A DNA stretch of 64,000 bases. It comes from Hydractinia symbiolongicarpus. Lineage: Eukaryota; Cnidaria; Hydrozoa; Anthoathecata; Hydractiniidae. The notes beneath the pieces were generated by a model. It was not told where the DNA came from, ran no database searches, and saw nothing but the letters and a program-made list of their open reading frames with translations. Both the position numbers and the translations under genes were made by a program. This document shows positions 56,202-64,000 of the stretch, one piece after another (position 1 is the stretch's first letter; each line of letters starts with the position of its first letter). The stretch covers positions 8,273,501 to 8,337,500 of the forward strand of contig NC_079880.1 of NCBI RefSeq assembly GCF_029227915.1, in the 5' to 3' direction.

Positions 56202-59200
56202 TCACATTTTACTCTTCCACATATTTTTCGATGCACATTCTAAACAAATAAAGCACTCAAGTAAACACATCTTCCATGTGGATTTCCCCACCTGAGGAGG
56301 AGAGATCTGTGCTATAATATTACTCAAAACTGACCATAGAATCATTGCGTCAAACCATTGAAATACGAAACATTGAACAAAAAAATAGAAAATGTATAGT
56401 CAAATTTATGGAAGATGATGGTGAATTTTAGAATTGGAAGAAATAGTTAGCGTTTCCCCTATCCTAACCCTAACCCTAGCAGAGTGGGAACTAATCAGAT
56501 GACGCAATAGGATACAACTATAAGATGCAGCCAAACTGTTACTAACGAATATATGACTTACTGATCTTGCCTTCCTTCTCAAGTTTATAAAGATGATTTA
56601 AAACATTTCTTTCAGCGCTTTTGATTAGGTTTTCATCCAACCCCTAAAACATAACATATAATACAACTGTTTCTCGACTTATCTCGATATATTCGTTTTA
56701 GGGAAAAAATAGACACTGGTCACATTTCATTGTGCATGTCGGACAAGAATGACTTTTATATTCCATCGCATTGTTTCGGCGATGATCTTGTAACGTAGAA
56801 GGTCTTTATTTAAGTCATAGTTCTTCTCAAATATCAAAATTTATACACATAAAAACACAGTATTTACAAATTGAAGTTCCTCGTATAATGATATAACAAG
56901 AATTCCAGATAGCACATTTATTAGTCTGGATATCTTAATAGAATAAATTTTCGCGAAGTTTTGTGAATACCGTCATCCGCGAAATTAATTTTAAAACCTT
57001 TTAACAAAATTTTGGGAATAATAAGTCATTGTTTTTGGGTATATCACTAATTTTTGATACCGTCCGTACTTTGCTTATATATAAAAAGAAATATTTTTTA
57101 TTGACATTGTGCCAGCTGGTGAAATGAAAAGTCGCATGGATCTGATTAACACATAGACTTTGGTGTTGATGCAGGACGAAATGACTTACATTATAAAATC
57201 GTAAACTTGTAGTACACGCATTTTCTTTTGTGAAAATATGCATTATAAATTATGCTCTTTTAAGAAGAGTGTGATGTTAAAATTTTAAGAAGATAATCTA
57301 ACGATGACTATTTTGCGCACTAATTTTTTTATAATATTCTTTAAATATTTTAAGCATTTGTTGACAACATAGTGTAAAAAACACAACATACCTTGTATAT
57401 CTCCATAACAAGACTGTTTGGCGTGTGTGACTTATCTTTATGATCCATGAAAATTTTTAAGATCTGTTAACAGAAAAAAGAAAATAAATAATAAAAAATA
57501 TCATAAATAAACTGTTCTACAAACAAACTGAAATGCAGCTTGTTCGAATTTGCATCGCTGATATAACAGATTCAACTGACAGAGAGCTTTCGGTCACGGT
57601 TCAAAAGAGGTGCAAGAATGAATCAGGCAACGAAGCAGCCGAACAGTTTGCAACTTGCACATTTAATAAACTGCTAAAAACATGAATAAAGGACATAAGG
57701 TTTTATTATGTAGAGATACAAAACTGCACAGTCCAGCAATTTAAATAAATGGAACCGAATATAAATTGAAGGCAAAAATTAGAAAAATTAAAAATGATTT
57801 AGGATTGCAGTATTTAGGCTTGGCTTTTGTTTAATCATGAAACAAGATAAAATACCTGCATGAAACATAATAATGACAGAATGTGAATTTTGCAAAAACA
57901 TAATTGATTTCCACCAGCGAAGGCGGAATCTTTAAAATCGCGTGAGGAGATAGAGAGATAGAGACAGCGCAGCTAGGTTGGACGCCTGAAACTTATACAG
58001 GCTAAAGATTTTTTTCTGAGAACGAGGCTAAATTGAGTTTTAAGCCAATAAGAATACAACAGTGCAACAGATTGTTTTATTATCTAATGAACAATGCTTT
58101 ATTTTAAAGTTCATATGCTATCGAAAGTTAAAGCTGTGCAGTGTAGCATAATGAAGATCGTCTTATAATGCGCCATCTTTGATGTTACGTCATTTTTTTC
58201 TGTACAATTTTTCAAGCACGTAGACTAAAGCTATATTCAGTAGAACTAATTAATTAATTATTCATGAATTTTATTTTTTATTTATTGAGTTGTATTTTAA
58301 CATTGCAGGTTAGTTACAATAATAATTGAGAATACTCAATGATTTGTTTACCCCATAATTCTCTGTTTTCAAGATCAACTTCAAATTTTAAAATCTTTTA
58401 GGCTAATGGCGGAAATCTTCAAGCCCCCGGGCTTCTTGTTACACATTATTTTCTTTATTTACATATAGGGCTGCAGTTGAAATTTAAATCACTATTATAT
58501 ATACCTACAAGATGGGCTAGATCAGAAGGAAAAATTGTTTATCTAAATTCTACCGGAATTAATTTTCGTAATTTTGGCGAATAGAAAGTTTTCACGAAAC
58601 TTAATTACTTTAAGATTCTTACTTGGTTTTCTCGCATATTTCTATGATTAATGTATTCCGTGATTGTTTTCATTCCATTTTCAATAACGGGACCGTGGCC
58701 AGGATATATTCGTCCAATATTTAACGCCTGTAATTTTTCTAGAGATTTCATATAATCGAAAAGATCTTCAAATACCTAAATAGAAAAATAGGAAAATAAT
58801 ATGATCCAGTTTTCTAACACTTGTGTTAATAATGTGGTGTGAGAAATATATTGACAACAATATTTTAATTATAACCATCTTGGTCTACCTCCGGGGTTTT
58901 GGCCCAGGGGCTCCGAGTCTCTATACCTTACTGGTCAATTATCCTCTTTTATCCTTTCTGCAAAAAAGAAGTGACGTTTCTGTTGAGAAGACGTTTATCT
59001 CAGTTAACACTCAATATTTAATAGACCAACTTCAACCCTCTATAGTTCTTCTTTCTTGAGCATCCCAACGCCCTCGAAACAATTCACCAATACACTCGAC
59101 TTCCATTTACTTGGGATAAAACTATTCTTGATAACCTGATTATCAAGACCTGTAACTCATCTGTTCAACAACATACAGGCTTGTTAATCCTCATTTAGCA

Positions 59201-59889
59201 CTACTCATTTTTTCTTAATCTGAATACGTAGCTCCTCTAATGAATTACCATAAGGCAAAATAGCCATATCCAAACCCTGTACATAAATGCGTTTTGTAAA
59301 TAGTAAAAAAAAACTATGCACTTAGTACTCACTGCAGTGCCTTCACCTAGTATACAATCAGCTGAAAACAACGCATTTTCTTCTTTTAGATGCAATGACA
59401 TATGGTCTGATGTGTGACCAGGAGTATAAACTGTTTGCAATGTAGCTCCATCAGTTTTAAAGATGTGGCCATCGTCAATGTAGGAGTATTTGATTGAATC
59501 TTTAGCATTAAAAATCACTTCGTTATGACCAGGTCGAACAAACTTCGAAAAAGATACTGGTTTTTCTACAATAAAAATAACAGTGGTAACTCAGTATTTC
59601 TGTCAATAAAGCAGGCAGAAGATAAACAACTTTCCAATGGCGAAAAAAGAGAACAACATTTTCCAAATTCTGATTTTTTTATACTTAAGTTAATTGAAAT
59701 CAAAACAATGAAAACATCTACTAACCTTCTAGCACGTGATTGTAAATATCATTTATCCCTCCCACGTGGTCTATATGCCAATGAGTTAATACAATTTCTT
59801 GAATAGCACAACGACATTTTTTTAGTGCACTTTGCAAATTTTCAATATACTCTGGCACATCTGGATTCCCAGTATCTATCAAAATTCGC
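56202..59889 (-). CDS. LACTB2: LACTB2-type metallo-beta-lactamase-fold endoribonuclease, N-terminal exon missing
   Basis: Six exons in phase: 59889-59726, 59565-59333, 58775-58623, 57463-57392, 56643-56562 and 56311-56202 (TGA), about 270 residues. LACTB2 is a mitochondrial single-strand endoribonuclease of about 288 residues. The metal-binding signature HxHxDH is intact ([12 protein letters not shown]). Further ligands are in [13 protein letters not shown] and IYPGHGPVI. The C-terminal winged-helix-like part includes KIFMDHKDK and [15 protein letters not shown]. The last exon (KSTWKM, then a Cys-rich tail) keeps the Trp expected near the end but runs about 20 residues past it. The first exon, expected to encode the roughly 40 N-terminal residues with a GTNTYL-like motif, was not found between 59890 and the window end. 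Confidence 0.88.
57906..58417. mobile_element. Non-autonomous inverted-repeat element, copy 2 (512 bp)
   Basis: It is bounded by GATTTCCACC and GGCGGAAATC and is the inverted counterpart of 19911-20439. It lies in the LACTB2 intron 57464-58622. Similarity extends to about 58440 (GCTTCTTGTTACA), the word also found at 2441-2455. Confidence 0.65.
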
Positions 59890-60408
59890 CTAAAACATAC
59901 AAAAAACATTCTATCGTTGCCAACCTTTTTTAAAGCAACAGATAAACAAATTGGCCCCATGCATTCCATTTTTAAAAACATATACATAGGAAAAATTTAT
60001 TTGTCCAGGGAAAATGATTTATATGATATGCCCAGGTAGTATTGATTTCTAACTCTATACCAGCACAAAATTATAAATAATAAAATGTCAGCAACTATTT
60101 AGTTCCCTGGCTTTTTAATAAAATTAATGACACAGGTGATGGACTACTGTTCAAAATAAGTGGATATACCGTTATTACGGCAAAAAAATCTTTTTATTTT
60201 TGATCCTTATCACCATGTTGACATATAAAAAAATGAGTAAGGTACTGTGCAGTTTTGTGTGCTCCCTTTGTCTGGTTTTTAAAGTCTTGTCCATCAGCCT
60301 GGTCTCTATTTAGTATTAGTACATTTTTTTGCATAGTGTACATCAATTTTTTGCTCTTTGTACTTTCATCAAAATGTATCGCTTTATTTTGGTTTACATT
60401 ATACTATC

Positions 60409-60512
60409 TTCACACTTTTACTAGCTTCACACTTTTACTAGCTTCACACTTTTACTAGCTTCACACTTTTACTAGCTTCACACTTTTACTAGCTTCACAC
60501 TTTTACCAGCTT
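60409..60512. repeat. Minisatellite, 17-bp unit, about six copies
   Basis: The unit TTCACACTTTTACTAGC repeats head to tail, the last copy with one change (ACCAGC). It is upstream of the visible LACTB2 exons, possibly in its first intron. Confidence 0.95.
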
Positions 60513-60712
60513 ATTTATTTATTTGTATCTATACCAATTGTTTTAAATTTTAGAAACTTTTGTGTAATTTTATTAGTGAGTTTTTACATTTATATATTTT
60601 CTACATAACACACAACATGTAACCAAATTTTACTGTATGATTGTTGAAGCTGGTCAATAAAATAAATATATTATTGAAGATATTATTTCGGTTTGTCCGT
60701 TCAGTATTCATA

Positions 60713-61188
60713 TTACTGTGGAAAGTTTATCATTTATTGAACATGATAGTTTAGCAGGCGACGTTTCAGGAGATCCTTCTCCCATCATCGGGCAAAGTAA
60801 AATGATGTTGAGCATGTATTTATATAATTGCTGAGGATCGAACTTCATAAAAATTAACCAATCAGAAACAAGCTGATAATTACAGTTAATTACGGTAATT
60901 AACATTTTCGCACCTAGATGTAGGTAACTACTTCTTCTGTAGGGCTGGTAACCAAAGATCAGGAAGTTGATACAAGATGCTGTTATGTGTTTGTTACGTG
61001 CTACACTGTTGATGGTTTCTTTAATCTTCCTGGCCGTTGGTCTTGTATTTCTGTCAATGATTTTCTTCTCATCCCAATTAAACTGATGACTTCTGCTCAA
61101 GCTGTGGCCGCAATTTCATTTTTCTTCACATCTCCGTTTCTCACTGCTAAACTATCATGTTCAAGAAATGATAAACTTTCCACAGTAA
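60713..61188 (-). mobile_element. Penelope-like 3' fragment bounded by 45-bp inverted repeats
   Basis: The arms 60713-60757 and 61144-61188 are inverted copies with 44/45 identity. On the minus strand the interior encodes QFNWDEKKIIDRNTRP and KIKETINSV, resembling the C-terminal tail of Penelope-like proteins. It then carries CCCGATGATGGGAGAAGGAT and GAAACGTCG, typical of their 3' ends. The polymerase itself is absent. Confidence 0.7.
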
Positions 61189-61199
61189 AATAAATATAT

Positions 61200-62084
61200 T
61201 TTTTTAAATATGAAACTTAAAGTGTTTTTATTTCATTAAAAATCTGACTTAGATTTTGATACCTTAAAATTTTTATTCAACTTATCATACTAAAAATGAT
61301 GCCATGCGTAAGGTAGATGCTGCTGCCATGAATTAACCAAAACTATCCCAGCCCATGTAAAAGGTATGCCATGTGTAAGGCTAATACTGTCCATTGTATG
61401 CTAATAAAACTACATCTGCACATAGCAAAAACAGCATAACTGCATTTAAAAACAAAAATTTTATTTAGATTCATTGTAAATAATATGTGTAAGACATATC
61501 AAAAGAAACTTTCAAAAGATAAGTATCATAGCTGTTGATATTCAACCTATGCTACTTTTCTCCTGGAATGAGCTTGAGAGAATACTAATAGCAAAGAGGA
61601 TGTTTGTACAAAGGTTATAATCATGTCAAAAGGGCAGTTGTCCAAGATCAATGTGCCAATCAATGTAGCCGGAGTGGGTAAAGAACTTCCCAGAGCGGCT
61701 GACAGTAACGGAATTATAACAGTTAAAGTAACACAGAAAATAATTTCAGGCCGTGCGACACTAGTTTATTCATGCAGCATTACATTTAGGTCAAAAGCTC
61801 TTATATCAATTGAAAAGACACCACTAGATCTAAGCAATGAAATAGATGAGTGACGAAGAACCTACTAGTGATGACAACAAATGATAAAGCTAATTATGCA
61901 GAACTTTTCTAATGAAACTTAGCTCCAGGACAAGTTGTGAAATTTGCTTTGAAAATTCGAGCAAAAGTTCCAGTTATGAGGGCGTAATTTGACTAAGGGA
62001 CCAAAAAAATGGTTCTTCTAATTATCGAATGTTCCACTTATCCGGAATTCCACTTATCCCAAAAGATTAGAAGATTTCTACCTC
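61200..62084. other. Stretch without a supported gene
   Basis: A short plus-strand frame at 61623-61853 shows no recognisable domain. Near 62030-62062 the word TTCCACTTATCC occurs twice (one base differs), as in ends of pogo/Tigger-like elements, but no matching inverse end was proven. Confidence 0.4.
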
Positions 62085-62315
62085 GTGGTTATGGAGTTTG
62101 CTTAGCAATCACAAGGTTCATGGTTTGGTCCACAGCGAGGGCATGTTTAGCAAGTGGCTTTACCACAGCTACGGTCAACCCATGCAATGTGAGGAAAATT
62201 GGGTAGGTATTACTAGTGCATACTGAATGTATACATTCTGAACACAGGACCCACATTGATAACAGTGTTTCCAACACCGAAGTGGCTATATCCTGCATAA
62301 ATATTCGGAATAATA
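62085..62315 (+). mobile_element. tRNA-derived SINE, copy 3
   Basis: It runs in the plus direction: the tRNA-like head (GTGGTTATGGAGTTTGC, then B-box-like GGTTTGGTCCAC) starts at about 62082, followed by the shared core at 62159-62208 and a tail ending near CATAAATATTCG. It matches copy 1 (9440-9740, inverted) along most of its length. Confidence 0.7.
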
Positions 62316-62699
62316 ATAACAATAATAATGATTATAAGGGACTAGGAAAAATGGTTCCACTTAGTGAAACTTGCACTTATTACAGATTGAGCGTCGACTT
62401 TAGTAAACATCAAGTGAAACTTCAATGGATCTACCTGGATAATAATTAACTCATATTTAACACTGTTTTTTTAAAATAACTTAAATCACAGATGTAAGTA
62501 CTAAAATCCATTTTTTCAGATGTTCTGACTCATTTTGACCCTGAAATCCACCATTATCTCAAAAAATTGTAAATTGTTCTCTATCTTTGTGCAAAAAATC
62601 AGAAAAACTACTGATCCAATTCTGAAAAAAATTGGTAAGGAACAAACGGACACACAGACACAGGTCAATTTATAGGACCTCACCTGTACAAGGTATTTT

Positions 62700-63720
62700 C
62701 AACAACAAACAAATTATTCAGCTGTATAGTAAGTTAGTAGAAACAGTATTGAGTGATCTTTGTAGTGATTAACTGCAAAATCCATACTTCTTTGCTAAAC
62801 AAGAAAATGATGAAGTACATCAAGTTTTGGCTTCCACAGAAATATTAGACCACGATTGTAGTTATGATGTCAGGTTAAATCAAATAGAAATGGTAATTGT
62901 CAGCAATGGAAATGTTATTGTCAGCACGCCCTACTTTTCTTGGGGACGATGAATAAATGGTTTGATACAGTCCTTAAACAAAATTTAAAGGTTAACACCA
63001 TTGTTTAACATAGGAATGAACCCCTTTACATTTTTCTGACTGGGAAAGCTCATTGTGGCAGATCATATTTAACAAATGCATTTTATCAATTAATGACAAA
63101 TATTATTGATTACTGTGAAAACATTGGTATGACTCGCCATGAAAATTGATGGGTTAAAAAAGTAACTGACAATGGTTTTATACTGAAAAATTTTTGCTTT
63201 ATTTTAACTTGTTTGTTTTTACTTTTTAACCCACTGTGAAAACATTCCTTTCCTGTGTTTTGTTGTTACCACCCACTGACATTTTAGCTAATAATATAAA
63301 TGAAAATACAATCCACTCTGAATTAAATATTCATGTGTTATATGTTTAGCATATCTGTGCCTAGATTAAGTGACACAAATAAATTATCACTTAAAAACAA
63401 ACTTTCAGAAGTTGAATTGATCACCCCGTCCAACCCATGCTAGTATGGAAAACAGACATTAAGCCGAGAATGATGATGATGACGATAATGATTATAGATG
63501 AAGTGTTGATGGTTTCTACCACCAATTAAAGCAGCACCTGTTAACTCCTTGGTATTATGGCAATAATATCCCTGAAAAGGTCTATAATGGAGAAAATTTT
63601 TTAGTTGGCAGAACTAGAGTAATGTGGCCAAAAGATAAATATTCCTCAACATGTTTCACAATCTCAAATTAGTAATGCTTTAAACAAAAGCCAAAGTGAC
63701 ACTGGTGGACTTGCAGCAGT
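62700..63720 (+). pseudogene. Helitron-type PIF1 helicase remnant, interrupted
   Basis: At about 63014 the frame reads PLYIFLTGKAHCGRSYLTNA. This is the Walker A region of Helitron helicases (FLTGGAGVGKS-LT) with the key Lys changed to Arg. Walker B appears near 63490 as IIDEVLMVSTT. The roughly 330 bases between them are partly foreign, including the element tail at 63424-63500. Stops are frequent, so it is dead. Confidence 0.6.
63424..63500 (+). repeat. 3' tail of a SINE/LINE with GATGAT repeat
   Basis: CCAACCCATGCTAGTATGGA and ACAGACATTAAGCCGAGAAT, followed by GATGATGATGAC, resemble the widespread animal SINE/L2-like tails that end in (GAT)n. It appears inserted in the Helitron remnant. 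Confidence 0.55.
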
Positions 63721-64000
63721 ACCAATGATAAAAGAAAATTGAAGAGTTAATTTAAATGTAACCATTGAATATTGGTAATATAATGGGCAGGACAAGGGTG
63801 CTGACTCGCTAAAAGCGCAGTTTATTTTTCTCATTTAAATTTTGTCGAGAAAAAGAAATGTGCTATTTTGTTGTTGTACTCTCAGTTTATTATTTGTAGG
63901 ATTTTATTACAGCTATTTATGGAATAAATGATATAAAAAGTTTTTTTTAGAACTCTTCCACACTGCTCAATATTAAAAGAATTTAATCAATAATATTTAT

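Overview
The window is nuclear DNA of an animal: AT-rich, intron-dense (GT...AG introns, many short symmetric exons) and loaded with short inverted-repeat transposons, SINEs and remnants of Penelope-like, LINE, hAT and Helitron elements. A secreted multi-EGF protein with a long polyproline run, plus a Cys-rich domain of a type I know mainly from cnidarian secreted proteins, suggest a cnidarian, probably a hydrozoan. That taxonomic call is inference. All exon models below were made by eye from reading frame, splice consensus and phase; none was checked against transcripts.

Layout. 1-969 (+): 3' end of a ZRANB3-type gene with its HNH nuclease domain. 3548-11111 (-): complete prolyl 4-hydroxylase alpha subunit, 13 exons per mRNA, with two alternative 173-nt exons that phase makes mutually exclusive, and an intronic tRNA-Met(CAT). 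13788-15422 (-): 3' part of a secreted-type Cys-rich domain gene. 15677-30159 (-): 17-exon gene for a secreted protein of about 1,403 residues with a dibasic-site N-terminal region, 15 EGF-like domains (one split by an insertion of about 240 residues), a Thr-rich linker and a polyproline C-terminal region. 30160-37408: gene-free, with a decayed hAT transposase. 37409-45567 (+): complete GDP-mannose 4,6-dehydratase (13 coding exons), two introns of which carry long minisatellites. 48025-48621 (+): intronless 198-residue protein with a PP1-docking motif and six S/T-P sites. 52712-53288 (-): NDUFA4-family protein, last exon not found. 55413-55640 (+): 75-residue membrane protein. 56202-59889 (-): LACTB2-type metallo-beta-lactamase-fold protein lacking its N-terminal exon. 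59890-64000: repeats and dead transposons.

The genes do not form one pathway. Several act in or through the secretory route: the hydroxylase modifies collagen-like prolines in the ER, GMDS makes the precursor of GDP-fucose (EGF domains are classic O-fucose acceptors), and the EGF and Cys-rich proteins appear to be exported. This is a thematic link, not evidence of co-regulation.

Most notable: the mutually exclusive exon pair; the EGF domain split by a segment full of proprotein-convertase sites; 3' splice sites just upstream of the start codon in three genes (5' UTR introns or spliced-leader sites); a SINE family with one core and differing tRNA-like heads; and a 45-bp inverted repeat (44/45) bounding a Penelope-like fragment.
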